Positions 9,001-16,381 are shown, counted from the stretch's first letter. The stretch: 47,907 bases of DNA from Phaeovulum sp. (GCF_030684035.1 NZ_JAUXPI010000052.1:1-47907); one strand, 5' to 3'. The notes: a model not told the origin generated them from the letters alone. Made by a program: numbers and translations.

Positions 9001-10083
9001 GTAGAAGCCATCGCGCGCCTGCGCCAAGGCATGTGCATCGGCGTCGGAGGCGAAGATCTGCACCGCAGCGGGCAGCCTTTCGGCCTCGAACACCTCGTGA
9101 AACAGCATCGCGAGGCTGTACGCCTCCTGGCCCGTGCTGCAACCGACAACCCAGACCCGGATCGGCTGCGGTCCGGGGTGATTGCGCACCAGCGCGGGCA
9201 GGATATCGGCCTTCAGAAGCTCGAACACCTCGGCGTCGCGGAAAAACGAGGTGACATTTATCAAGAGATCCTGGGCCAGCAGGTCCAACTCGGCCCGATC
9301 AGTTTGCAGCAGTGCCAGATAGGCCGGCAAGTCGCCCTCCGCAAGCGACAGCAGACCGATGCGATGCTCGATCCGCCGTTGCACGGTGCCGGGCTTGTAA
9401 AGCGAAAAATCGTGCCTGGTGTTGCGGCGCAGCAGCTCGATGATCGCGGCGCGGACGTCTGCGGTTGGGTTCGCGGGCGCAAGCCCTGGCACGGTTTGCG
9501 CCTGCGCCATCAACGCCGCGGCCAGCCCGGTAAGCGGGGCGATGAGCGTGGCCTGACCGGTTGCAATCGCGCTGCGGGGCATGCCGTCAAACGCGGCTTC
9601 CTGCGGATCCTGCACCAGCACCGATCCACCCGCCGCGCGGATCGCGCCAAGTGCTGCGCTTCCATCCGCGCCGGTGCCGGTCAGCACCACCGCCACCGCG
9701 CGCGGCCCAAGTTCGGCCGCCATCGAGCGCAAGAGATGGTCGAAAGGCAGCCGCAAGACATGCCCGCCGGGGGCGGGGGCAAGATGCAGCCCGCCGTTTG
9801 CAAGCGAAAGCAGCGTGCCGGGCGGGATCAGATAGAGGTGATCAGGCTCAAGGCGCATGCCCTCTGCCGCTTCTGCCACCCTTAGCCGCGTGTGCCCGGC
9901 CAGAAGTTCGGCCATCAGGCTGGCGTGCCCCGGGTCCAGATGCTGGATCAGGATGAATGCCATTCCGGTCTTGCCAGAAAGTGCCGCAAGCAAGCGCTGG
10001 CACGCCTCCAGACCGCCCGCCGAAGCACCGATGCCGACAACCGGGAAGCCGGGTCGATTCCGTTGAGGTCTGAAATTTGCCAT
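6097..10083 (-). CDS. CheB-CheR-PAS-histidine kinase-REC-REC/LuxR fusion protein
   Basis: One 1328-residue soluble polypeptide carries a whole signalling chain. Domains in order: CheB methylesterase (13-190; catalytic Ser21, His48, Asp140), CheR methyltransferase (210-470; SAM loop VVGCSTGQE), a coiled coil (550-615), PAS (617-720), HisKA with His751 in SHDLRQPL, HATPase (855-957; N-box Asn865, DTGIGI, GLGLG), receiver 1 (Asp1038), receiver 2 of FixJ type (acidic DDD 1137-1139, Asp1181, Lys1231) and a LuxR-type HTH (1264-1325). No membrane segment is seen, so the signal is intracellular. CheB/CheR-kinase hybrids are known; ending in a DNA-binding FixJ-like module is unusual and would let the same protein sense and regulate. 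No chemoreceptor gene is nearby; the divergent neighbour is a small stress-type gene. Confidence 0.93.
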   Translation of the reverse strand: MANFRPQRNRPGFPVVGIGASAGGLEACQRLLAALSGKTGMAFILIQHLDPGHASLMAELLAGHTRLRVAEAAEGMRLEPDHLYLIPPGTLLSLANGGLHLAPAPGGHVLRLPFDHLLRSMAAELGPRAVAVVLTGTGADGSAALGAIRAAGGSVLVQDPQEAAFDGMPRSAIATGQATLIAPLTGLAAALMAQAQTVPGLAPANPTADVRAAIIELLRRNTRHDFSLYKPGTVQRRIEHRIGLLSLAEGDLPAYLALLQTDRAELDLLAQDLLINVTSFFRDAEVFELLKADILPALVRNHPGPQPIRVWVVGCSTGQEAYSLAMLFHEVFEAERLPAAVQIFASDADAHALAQARDGFYLDTTGISKTRLAQHFTAEGAGFRVAPALRAVVTFAQHDVLADPPFARLDLLSCRNLMIYLAPEAQDRLLEVFHLALRDGGLMLLGKAETAGAPDRRFQTVSDAARLYRNHRPLRPSGSNALLLPGSFAPIEAAAVPLRQPPEHHEAVAPSLGPKARRRAASPDQGKTALDRPETDPAVLAADLAGALGELDRARQEHAALRQDALSVTEEYQAANEELLASKEELQSLNEELTALNSQLQETLEKQRTASDDLQNVLYSTNVATLFLDPELNIRFFTPATRMLFSLRAGDVGRPLADLAPLSSDSTLLADARKVLAGEPVVEREIEAQAGSWFGRRVLPYKTATGRVAGVVITYAEVTERRKIHEALAAAERVAQHANAAKTRFLEVASHDLRQPLQTMVILQGLLMNAVSGAHASDLVGRLGEMLAAMARMLDVLLDINQIEAGAIRPERSVFGINDIFERLKAEFTYTARAKGLKLRMVPSSIEVNSDPDLLEQMLRNLLSNALKYTSKGKVLLGCRRRGAGTVIELWDTGIGIEQSDIKAVFEEYRQVNNPARERSKGLGLGLSIVQRLGHLLGHKVGAASVPGRGSVFTIEIANIEPPPPVQSLPVPEVAPKRAAPMSVKARILIVEDDPEVRELLDLLLRDRGHETLLAEDGPAALALVAEAAAPPDLVLTDYNLPGGLNGLALAEELRRAIQREVPAIVLTGDISTLAMRRISQRDVVHLAKPVTVDRLTKAVTDLLGPLPAILTAPEPSDAAEPGPEPAISARKVYLVDDDEALRASLGEMLREAGHEVFDYATAEAFLAGYVSGSSGCLLIDAYLPGISGIDLLEQIKARTEPLASIMITGRSDVAIAVKAMQAGALDFVEKPISGPDLLARIEAVGATLRDVGGDTKKQAARAARLAALTPRQRQVLDAVLAGKASKNIAFDLDISQRTVESHRAAIMEKLGARSVPALVRLALGGSL

Positions 10084-10346
10084 CGGTTTCGTCGCGCGCT
10101 CTGCTTTTCAAGGGGGTTCAGCCCTGCGGCACCGCGCAGGCTTCGGCACTGAACCAGAGATTGCGCAGGATAGCATGCGGGGAGCCCAAACACCTAACTT
10201 TCGCGCGGTTTCCGCCACCGGCGGGTTTTCGCCTCTGGGTACATCCCGAGCCTGTCGCAATTTCACGCGAGCGCCGTAGCCTAGGCATAGTATCGATACC
10301 GGTTTGGTGTCGGTTATCGCGTTTGCCTGAAGCAGGAGAAATCGCC

Positions 10347-10577
10347 ATGAACATGAACAAAGCCCGCAAACCCGCCTCGAATTTGCCCGTTGCGGCGGGC
10401 GAGGTCATCAAATCACTCGATTCCGCGGCGCAAACCGTCACCCTAGCCAGCGGCAGGGTTTGCAGGTGCAAGACCAGCGTGCAGCTTTCCCAATTCAAGC
10501 CGGGCGACACGGTGAGACTGACCTTTGTCGAGTCCAATGGCGAATCCCTTTGCAGCGAAATGGCCCGCGTCGCCTAG
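10347..10577 (+). CDS. DUF1344-like small protein
   Basis: This 76-residue protein follows an AGGAG ribosome binding site seven bases before ATG. After a short basic N-terminus it has the small beta-fold pattern of the DUF1344 group: GEVIKSLDSAAQTVTLASG, then a strand, then LSQFKPGDTVRLTF. DUF1344 proteins are usually exported, but no convincing signal peptide is present here, so it may be cytoplasmic. The function is unknown. It is the first of several small stress-type genes on this strand and diverges from the fusion kinase across 263 bases, which include a perfect 10-bp palindrome GTATCGATAC (10290-10299). Confidence 0.7.
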   Translation: MNMNKARKPASNLPVAAGEVIKSLDSAAQTVTLASGRVCRCKTSVQLSQFKPGDTVRLTFVESNGESLCSEMARVA

Positions 10578-10820
10578 CAAAGCCGGGGCGGCGGCCGGTG
10601 TGAAGTGCGCCGACAGTCCATGCGTATTTCCCGAGTCTGCCGTCGATGCCCGAACCGGGTCATGCTTTTCAAGTGTTCTGGTGCTGCGCTTTCTGAGTCT
10701 CTCCGTCCCTCGGAGACCGCATCTGTCCAGCAGCCCCGGAACACACCCCTCGCGCAAACGCAGCACTGCGCACCGGTGCCAGCGGCGCAAGGGCGCGACT
10801 TTTCTTGAAAGGAGTCCGCC

Positions 10821-10979
10821 ATGAGCATCGGCACGATCCTGATCATCATTCTCGTTCTCGCCTTGCTTGGCGTGGTCCCGACATGGCCGCACAGCGCCAG
10901 TTGGGGCTATGGCCCGTCGGGCGTCCTCGGCATCATCATCATCGTGGTGCTGATCCTGGTTCTGACCGGAAATATTTAA
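10821..10979 (+). CDS. DUF3309 family small membrane protein
   Basis: The 52-residue protein begins 6 bases after an AAAGGAG site. It has two hydrophobic helices (about 4-20 and 35-50) separated by the conserved loop PTWPHSASWGYGPSG, which is the hallmark of DUF3309. Members are tiny inner-membrane proteins common in stress-gene neighbourhoods of Proteobacteria; no biochemical role is known to me. It lies between the DUF1344-like and YqjD-like genes, each separated by enough space (243 and 71 bases) for an own promoter. Confidence 0.88.
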   Translation: MSIGTILIIILVLALLGVVPTWPHSASWGYGPSGVLGIIIIVVLILVLTGNI

Positions 10980-11050
10980 GGCTTGCGCTCGCCTAGCCTT
11001 GTTCAAGCAGCCTGCCCCGCAATGCCGCGGGGCCAAGAAGGAACACAATC

Positions 11051-11359
11051 ATGGATACGAAAAACACCTCCAAAGAAATGGAAAACCTGCCGGAATTCAA
11101 GGCGATGATGGCCGATCTTTCGGCCTTGCGCGCCGATGTCGCGCTGCTTGCCGGGCATGTGAAAGCAAGCACTGTCAGCGCCGCTGAAGCGGCTGCGGGG
11201 CAGGTCAGCGCCGAGGCCACCAAGCTGATGGGCAGCGTGGCCAACGCGGGCAAAAGCTCGGCCAAGGCGGTGGAACGGCAGATTGACGCGCACCCGCTGG
11301 TCAGCCTGCTGCTGGCGTTCAGCCTTGGTTTCATCGGCAGCCGCCTGATCGCGAAATGA
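11051..11359 (+). CDS. YqjD/ElaB-like (DUF883) membrane-anchored protein
   Basis: The 102-residue protein has a long amphipathic helical region rich in Ala, Lys and Glu (about 10-75) and a C-terminal membrane segment (HPLVSLLLAFSLGFIGSRLI, about 80-99). This is the architecture of YqjD/ElaB proteins, which in E. coli tether ribosomes to the inner membrane in stationary phase; that role is only inferred here. The following gene overlaps its stop codon or starts 20 bases downstream with its own GGAGG site, so the two form an operon, as yqjD-yqjE do in enterobacteria. Confidence 0.82.
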   Translation: MDTKNTSKEMENLPEFKAMMADLSALRADVALLAGHVKASTVSAAEAAAGQVSAEATKLMGSVANAGKSSAKAVERQIDAHPLVSLLLAFSLGFIGSRLIAK

Positions 11360-11379
11360 CAACCCCCGGAGGCCGGAAA

Positions 11380-11796
11380 ATGGAATATCCCCTCGCTCAG
11401 GCGCTCTATCAGCGCATCCGGCAGCGGGCTTTCGTTCTGGCCAACGAGGCGCGTCGGGTTGCGCTGGATGCAGCGGCAGTTGGGGTCGCGGCGCTTTTCG
11501 CGCTCGCCGCTGTCGGTTGCGCCGTCGCGGCACTCTGGCTGGCACTCGCGCCACTGATCGGCGCGGCGAGCGCAGCGCTTGCGGCCGCTGCCGCGTTGCT
11601 TGTGGCAGCTGCGGCGGTGCTTTGGCTGCGCCGGTTCGTGGCGCGCGCGCACGCCCGGCGGGCGGTAGTTCCACCCCCAGCAGGACCAGACCTTGCCGAT
11701 GCCGCCCTCGAGGCATTTGGTGCCAACCGATATGCATTGCTGCTCGGCGCAGTTGCCGCAGGTGCCGCAATTGCCGAAAGGCGGCGCGACGGCTGA
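11380..11796 (+). CDS. YqjE-like small integral membrane protein
   Basis: The 138-residue protein has two long Ala-rich membrane helices (about 32-60 and 64-86) followed by a basic cytoplasmic tail and a third weakly hydrophobic segment near the C-terminus. I chose the ATG at 11380, which has GGAGG at 7-base spacing, over an ATG at 11356 that overlaps the preceding stop codon. Position directly after a DUF883 gene matches the yqjD-yqjE arrangement, and the fold resembles phage-holin-superfamily YqjE proteins. The assignment rests on context and topology rather than a specific motif. Confidence 0.65.
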   Translation: MEYPLAQALYQRIRQRAFVLANEARRVALDAAAVGVAALFALAAVGCAVAALWLALAPLIGAASAALAAAAALLVAAAAVLWLRRFVARAHARRAVVPPPAGPDLADAALEAFGANRYALLLGAVAAGAAIAERRRDG

Positions 11797-11906
11797 GCCC
11801 ACAGAGCCCGGCTGCACACCATCCTTTGCGTTACGATCTTGCGCCCCGGCGCGCAGGGCACTGCTTTGTTCTTTGGCCTGATCCGGCCCGATTAAGGAGT
11901 TCCGAC

Positions 11907-12461
11907 ATGTTGACCCAGACCCGGACCGCCGAGTTTTCGGCGGGGATCATCACCGCCATGCCGAGCCTTCGGCGCTTTGCCCTGTCACTTTGCCGCACCG
12001 CCGACGGCGCTGACGATCTGGTGCAGGAAACCCTGGCAAAGGCCTGGGCGGAACAGGCGCGGTTCTTGCCGGGCAGCAATCTGCACGCCTGGCTATTCAC
12101 CATTCTGCGCAACAGCTTTCTCAATCAGCGGCGCAAGCTGAAACGCGAAGTGCAAGATGTCGATGGCGTGTTTTCGGCGCGTCTGCACAGTGCCCCGGCG
12201 CATGACGGGGCGCTTGACCTTCGCGATTTTCGCACCGCACTCGCCAAGCTGCCCAAGGTGCAGCGTCAGGCGCTGATGCTGGTCGGCGCGCTCGGGCATT
12301 CCTACGATGATGCCGCAACGCTGTCGGGCAGCGAAAGCGGCACGATCAAAAGCCGGGTTTCACGGGCGCGGCGGCAGCTTCTGGACCTGCTTCAGGTTGC
12401 CGGACCCATGGACTTTGCCCCGTGCCCGTCTGCGACCGCGCCGCGTTTTGCCTATATCTGA
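11907..12461 (+). CDS. ECF sigma factor, EcfG-like
   Basis: The 184-residue protein has sigma region 2 (about 12-80; DDLVQETLAKAW and HAWLFTILRNSF helices) and region 4 (about 115-165; LPKVQRQALMLVGALGHSYDDAA followed by GTIKSRVSRAR), without a region 3 or extra C-terminal domain. The NLHAWLFTILRNSF and KLKREVQDVDG patterns resemble EcfG, the general stress sigma factor of Alphaproteobacteria. The start ATG has AAGGAG at 7-base spacing. The usual partners NepR and PhyR are not adjacent, so it may be a second EcfG paralogue or controlled elsewhere. Two GGAAC-N16/17-TGTT sites at 13471-13563 are plausible targets. Confidence 0.9.
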   Translation: MLTQTRTAEFSAGIITAMPSLRRFALSLCRTADGADDLVQETLAKAWAEQARFLPGSNLHAWLFTILRNSFLNQRRKLKREVQDVDGVFSARLHSAPAHDGALDLRDFRTALAKLPKVQRQALMLVGALGHSYDDAATLSGSESGTIKSRVSRARRQLLDLLQVAGPMDFAPCPSATAPRFAYI

Positions 12462-12484
12462 AGCTTGCGCTTGCCAGATCAGGC

Positions 12485-12676
12485 TCAGCCGCCGATGCGC
12501 ATCGCACCCAGGTTGCCGATCACGCCGAACACCTGCAACAGCCAGATCACCACGCCGACGACAACGACGACGTTGAGGATCTTCTTGATCTTGGCATCCA
12601 TCGGCAGGTAATTGTTCACCAGCCAGAGCAACATCCCCACGGCGATGAGAACGATCACGAGATTGATTACGGGCAT
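12485..12676 (-). CDS. Small two-helix membrane protein (Thivi_2564-like)
   Basis: The 63-residue protein has two hydrophobic helices (about 2-23 and 32-55) joined by the loop NNYLPMDAKIKKI. This pattern, with MDxxIKKILN between helices, is typical of a small widespread membrane protein family of unknown function. The reading frame is preceded by GAGG upstream of ATG. It converges with the sigma factor gene (23-base gap) and is 69 bases below the SH3-domain gene on the same strand. Confidence 0.78.
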   Translation of the reverse strand: MPVINLVIVLIAVGMLLWLVNNYLPMDAKIKKILNVVVVVGVVIWLLQVFGVIGNLGAMRIGG

Positions 12677-12702
12677 GGGTGTTTCCTCTGAGATTTGTGG
12701 AT

Positions 12703-12733
12703 GGGCGGCCCCGGTTTTCAGGGCCGCCCTTTT
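12703..12733 (+). terminator. Hairpin terminator oriented for the plus strand
   Basis: GGGCGGCCC (12703-12711) pairs perfectly with GGGCCGCCC (12721-12729) across a 9-base loop, followed by four T residues. The T-run is on the plus strand although both flanking genes are on the minus strand. It would end a transcript reading through from the sigma factor gene, which would then run antisense to the small membrane gene. Confidence 0.6.
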
Positions 12734-12745
12734 GCATGCTTCAGC

Positions 12746-13405
12746 TCAGCGCAGGATATAGACGACCTTGCGCGTCGGCGTTTCGACCAGAACCGGCACG
12801 CCGTTGACGTAGATGTAGGAATAGTCGCTGCCCGGAACCGGGTAGAGCGTGACGGGCTCGGGAATGCCCGCGCCAACGACGACTTCGCCGTCAAGGTAAA
12901 CGGTTTCCACCGGGTTGCTCTGCACATAGGTGACGTATTGCGGATCGGGGTCGGTAACGGCAGCAACGCCAACTGCGGCACCGATGATGCCGCCGATCAC
13001 CGCGCCAACCGGGCCCGCGATCAGCGCCCCGGCAAGGGCACCTGACGCGCCGCCAGCAAGTGCGGCGTCATCTGGGTTTTCGGTGTAGGTGACGGTGTTG
13101 AGCACCACTTTCGGCCCCGCAAGGGTAAGCGCCATCGGTGCGTTGTCGACGTTGGCGGTCAGATAGCTTCCCGACGCCCAGCCTTCGACACCCGCGTAGC
13201 TGACTTTGCACCAGACCGCGGCCTCAAGGCAGCCATCCACCCGCACCGTTTCATTGGCCGGGATGACGCCGCGGATCTTGTAGGTCGGGCCAGGCCCGGC
13301 GCGCAGGTTTAGGTCGGTCCAGGCGGTCGCCTGGGTCTCGGCCATAGCCACAGAAGCGAGCAGGATGCCAGCCAGCGAGAGAGCCAGTGTTTTCATGACG
13401 GTCAT
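12746..13405 (-). CDS. SH3-domain and DUF1236-type exported protein
   Basis: The 219-residue precursor has a signal peptide (MKTLALSLAGILLASVAMA, cleavage near residue 22). A bacterial SH3 domain follows (about 25-85, with LNLRAGPGPTYKIRGVI and WCKVSYAGVEGWASGSYL). Next is a glycine-rich hydrophobic segment (about 117-150, GxxxG zipper) and a C-terminal DUF1236-like region repeating the V-E-T-P pattern and ending in RKVVYIL. It is probably a periplasmic or envelope-associated protein. It diverges from the large OmpA protein gene, and a GGAAC-N17-TGTT site lies about 60 bases upstream, consistent with EcfG control. Confidence 0.85.
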   Translation of the reverse strand: MTVMKTLALSLAGILLASVAMAETQATAWTDLNLRAGPGPTYKIRGVIPANETVRVDGCLEAAVWCKVSYAGVEGWASGSYLTANVDNAPMALTLAGPKVVLNTVTYTENPDDAALAGGASGALAGALIAGPVGAVIGGIIGAAVGVAAVTDPDPQYVTYVQSNPVETVYLDGEVVVGAGIPEPVTLYPVPGSDYSYIYVNGVPVLVETPTRKVVYILR

Positions 13406-13470
13406 TCAGTTTCCTTTCATCCGGCGGCCAGTCGCCCAAAGCTGTCGCGCTGACCTGCTACCAAAGGCAC

Positions 13471-13496
13471 AACACCAAGGGGCCCCGGATCGTTCC
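13471..13496 (-). promoter_or_regulatory. Candidate EcfG-type promoter for the SH3/DUF1236 gene
   Basis: On the minus strand GGAAC (13496-13492) is followed after 17 bases by TGTT (13474-13471). The alphaproteobacterial EcfG consensus is GGAAC with CGTT 16-17 bases away, so one base differs. It lies about 65 bases before the start codon. An EcfG-like sigma gene is 1 kb away. Confidence 0.5.
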
Positions 13497-13538
13497 ATGC
13501 AACCTGCCACCACCACTTGCGCCCCTGCGACGCCGCCG

Positions 13539-13563
13539 GGAACCAATTCGGCCGCCGCGTGTT
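13539..13563 (+). promoter_or_regulatory. Candidate EcfG-type promoter for the OmpA protein gene
   Basis: On the plus strand GGAAC (13539-13543) is followed after 16 bases by TGTT (13560-13563), again one base from the EcfG consensus. It lies 75 bases upstream of the start codon and forms a divergent pair with the minus-strand site at 13471-13496. Confidence 0.5.
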
Positions 13564-13638
13564 GATCTGGGGAATATGCAACTTCGCTGCGCCAGGGCCC
13601 TGCCCGCAAGTCGCACTCGGCACAAAGGTGAGAACACC

Positions 13639-15507
13639 ATGAAACTCGGAATTTTCAAATCGACCACTGCGCTTGTCATGACTCTGTCGCTGTTTCAGCC
13701 CGTCGTCGCCGTGGCACAGGAGCCGGTGATACCTGAGTGCACGCCGGAATTGCTGCGCGATGCCGTGCCCTGCCTTGACCCGGTCACCAAGCTGCTGGTG
13801 ACCGCGCCCGAGCTTGGGAAAAACGGCAAGCCGGTGAAACCCGGCAAGCCTGAAAAGCCCGGCGAGGCCGCCCGCGCCGAGGCCTTGGCGCAGGCGCTTG
13901 CCGCAGCAGCCGCAGCCGAAGCAGAGGAAGCCGCGGCAAAGGCGCTTGCCGACGCCGCAAGGGCCGAAGCCGACGCCGCCAAGGCCGAGGCGGCGGCAAC
14001 CGCCGAGGCAGCAACCGCAGCGCGCGCCGAGGCCGAGGCAGCCACCGCCGCCGCCGAAGCAAGCGCCGCCGCAGCCGCGACAGCCGCCGCAGACGCCGCC
14101 GCACTGGCCGAGGCTACCGCCGCCGCCGTCGCGGCCGAAGCGGCACGTTTGCGGGCTGCCGAAATCGAAGCTGCGGCTGCCGCCGAGGCAGAGCGCGCGA
14201 AGGCCGCCGACAATAGCGCCGCCGCGGCAGCAACCGCGCGCGAAGCCGCCGCGGGCAAGGCCGCGCGTGCCGCGGCGAAAGCTCTGACCGAGCAGGAAGC
14301 CGCCGAAGCCGCCGCAATGCAGGCCGCCGCCGACGCCGCGCGCAAAGCCGCCGAAGCCGCTGCCATCCTGCAGGCAGAAACCACTGCAGTTCCCTGCAAC
14401 CCGTTGATCGCAGGCGCTATCTGTGACGATCCTGTTGGCGGCGCGCCGCGCACCAGCGTGCCGGATGTGCCAGTTGTCGCCGTTGAAACCGAGGCCGCCA
14501 AAGCCGCAGATACGGCGGTGCCCGAAGCCGAGGTCGTGACCCGCACCATCTCCGAGGCTGACACCCGCTCCAGTCGGCAGGAGTTCGACAACACCGTAAG
14601 CGCCGCGCCAAAGGCCGATGACAAGGGGCTGACAAACCTCGAAAAGGCAGGTCTGCTTCTGCTTGGCGCGGTGGTGGTCGGGGCGATCCTCAAGAACAAC
14701 GAAAGAGTGGTCGCCAACACCGGTGACCGTGTCGTGGTGCAGGATGAATTCGGCGGCTATCGCATCTACAAGGATGATGACGTGCTGCTGTTGCAACCCG
14801 GCGCAACGGTGCGCACCGAGACCTTTAGTGATGGTTCGACCCGAACCTTCGTTCTGCGCGCCGACGGCACCCAGATCGTGACCATCCGCGATGCCGAAGG
14901 GCGGGTGCAGCGGCGGGTGCATATCGGTGTGAACGGGCTGGAAACGACCCTGATCGACGATACCCGGGTGGTGGAAACGGTGGATCTGCGCACCCTGCCG
15001 CAGCCCGAACCGCGGCAGTTCGACTTTGCCGAAAGCACTGACCGTGACGCGCTGCGCGCGGCGCTGCTCGCCGCGGATCTGCGCCAGATCGACCGCTCGT
15101 TCAGCCTGCGCCAGATCCGCGACATCCGCGAAGTGCGCGAACTGGCGCTGGAGATCAACCTTCAGGCGATCACCTTCGAGACCAACTCGGCGGCTATTCC
15201 GCCGATCCAGGCCGAACGGCTGCGCCAGCTTGGCACCCTGATGGCCGACCTCGTGGCGCAAGACCCGCGCGAAATTTTCCTGATCGAAGGCCATACGGAT
15301 GCGATCGGCGAGCCTGCCTATAACCTCGCATTGTCAGACCGCCGGGCCGAGACCGTCGCGCTGGCGCTTGCGGAGTACTTTGGCGTGCCGCCCGAAAACA
15401 TGGTGGTTCAAGGCTACGGCGAGCAATTTCTGAAAATCCGGACACTCGACGCAGAGCGGCTGAACCGCCGGGTCGCGGTGCGCCGGATCACTGGCTTGCT
15501 CAACTAG
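13639..15507 (+). CDS. Large OmpA-family envelope protein with Ala-rich helical region
   Basis: The 622-residue precursor starts with a signal peptide (about 1-26, ending VVAVA). A short Cys-containing region comes next, then a low-complexity Ala/Glu/Lys helical segment (about residues 75-250) resembling the TolA stalk. A hydrophobic stretch (about 335-348) precedes a beta-rich region with repeated V/T/D motifs (350-460), and the C-terminal OmpA-like peptidoglycan-binding domain (about 505-622) has ITFETNSAAI, IEGHTDAIG, LSDRRAE and LNRRVAV motifs. It likely spans the periplasm and anchors to peptidoglycan. The start has AAAGGTGAG upstream. It has its own candidate EcfG-type promoter and a strong terminator, so it appears monocistronic. 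Confidence 0.9.
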   Translation: MKLGIFKSTTALVMTLSLFQPVVAVAQEPVIPECTPELLRDAVPCLDPVTKLLVTAPELGKNGKPVKPGKPEKPGEAARAEALAQALAAAAAAEAEEAAAKALADAARAEADAAKAEAAATAEAATAARAEAEAATAAAEASAAAAATAAADAAALAEATAAAVAAEAARLRAAEIEAAAAAEAERAKAADNSAAAAATAREAAAGKAARAAAKALTEQEAAEAAAMQAAADAARKAAEAAAILQAETTAVPCNPLIAGAICDDPVGGAPRTSVPDVPVVAVETEAAKAADTAVPEAEVVTRTISEADTRSSRQEFDNTVSAAPKADDKGLTNLEKAGLLLLGAVVVGAILKNNERVVANTGDRVVVQDEFGGYRIYKDDDVLLLQPGATVRTETFSDGSTRTFVLRADGTQIVTIRDAEGRVQRRVHIGVNGLETTLIDDTRVVETVDLRTLPQPEPRQFDFAESTDRDALRAALLAADLRQIDRSFSLRQIRDIREVRELALEINLQAITFETNSAAIPPIQAERLRQLGTLMADLVAQDPREIFLIEGHTDAIGEPAYNLALSDRRAETVALALAEYFGVPPENMVVQGYGEQFLKIRTLDAERLNRRVAVRRITGLLN

Positions 15508-15530
15508 GGTCAGTCTGGCCGAAACCGAAA

Positions 15531-15580
15531 CCGGGGCGCGGTTGCCGCACGAAAGCGGCAGCCGCGCCCCGGAGTTTTTT
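15531..15580 (+). terminator. Strong intrinsic terminator after the large OmpA gene
   Basis: An 18-bp GC-rich stem (15531-15548 with 15555-15572, one G-T pair) with a 6-base loop is followed by AG and six T residues. It ends the plus-strand OmpA transcript before the convergent polysaccharide operon. Confidence 0.92.
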
Positions 15581-15598
15581 GGGCCAAGGGGGGGGCCA

Positions 15599-16342
15599 TC
15601 AGAGCCTGCGCGCCGCGCGGCTGCGCCAGAGAAACCTTGCATTGCCAATCACATATCGCCGAAAGAGCCGCCTTGGTTCCCGCATCAGGCGAAACAGCCA
15701 TTCCATGCCGATGGCGCGCATCCAGCGGGGTGCCCGTGGATGCCGCCCTGCAACGAAATCCAGAATCGCGCCGCCACAGATCAGCAGTTGCGCGGGTTTT
15801 TGCGGCGACTGCCTGCGGATATGCGCCGCGACACGCTCCTGCCGCGGCATTCCCATTGCCAGAAGCACCACCCGCGCCGGATTGCGCGCGAGCGTATCGG
15901 TGTAAACCTCGATCGGTTCAAACCCGTTTTCCCGCGCGACAATGTTTTGCCCCGCTGCCTCAAACGCTGCGGCCGCACGGCCGAGCCAAGGCTCCGCCGT
16001 GCCGAACAACGCCAGTTCGCGGCCAACCGAGGCGGCGAGCAATTTGGGGATGAAGTCGGTGCCGCTCAGGTTCAGCCCCGGCTCGCGGCCTGAAAGGCGA
16101 AAATGCAGCTTGATGCCGATCCCGTCACGCAGCAGGACATCGGCATCCATGAAGGCACGAAATGCCTCGGCGCTTTCCCAGACCAGATTGAACGACTGGG
16201 CGTTGACAAAGGCAACCGTGGTAACGCCATCACGCGCGAGCAGCCGCACCATGAGCGCCTGCAAGGCGGCTTCATCGGGCACAACTTCAATGCGTGCGAT
16301 CAGCGCGGCAGCGCGCAAGGCCGCATCACGTTTCAGGGTCAC
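15599..16342 (-). CDS. WecG/TagA/CpsF-family glycosyltransferase
   Basis: The protein (247 residues from the GTG start) belongs to the GT26 family, which transfers N-acetylmannosamine(uronic acid) or a similar sugar to a lipid-linked acceptor at the inner membrane. Visible features are the N-terminal VAFVNAQSFNLVW and LLRDGIGIKL region, LSGTDFIP, the LFGT nucleotide-sugar-binding loop, and GMPRQERV with a C-terminal basic helix. I prefer the GTG at 16342, which has AAAGGAG at 8-base spacing, over a TTG at 16381 that abuts the upstream stop codon. It is the last gene of the polysaccharide operon. Confidence 0.9.
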   Translation of the reverse strand: MTLKRDAALRAAALIARIEVVPDEAALQALMVRLLARDGVTTVAFVNAQSFNLVWESAEAFRAFMDADVLLRDGIGIKLHFRLSGREPGLNLSGTDFIPKLLAASVGRELALFGTAEPWLGRAAAAFEAAGQNIVARENGFEPIEVYTDTLARNPARVVLLAMGMPRQERVAAHIRRQSPQKPAQLLICGGAILDFVAGRHPRAPRWMRAIGMEWLFRLMREPRRLFRRYVIGNARFLWRSRAARRL

Positions 16343-16381
16343 GCCATCGGCTCCTTTGCGCGCTTGCCCTTCGGTGCCCAA

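Noticed and set aside
10738-10762. GGAAC upstream of the DUF3309 gene
   Set aside because: At the right distance the sequence reads CGCA rather than CGTT, so only half of the -10 element fits.
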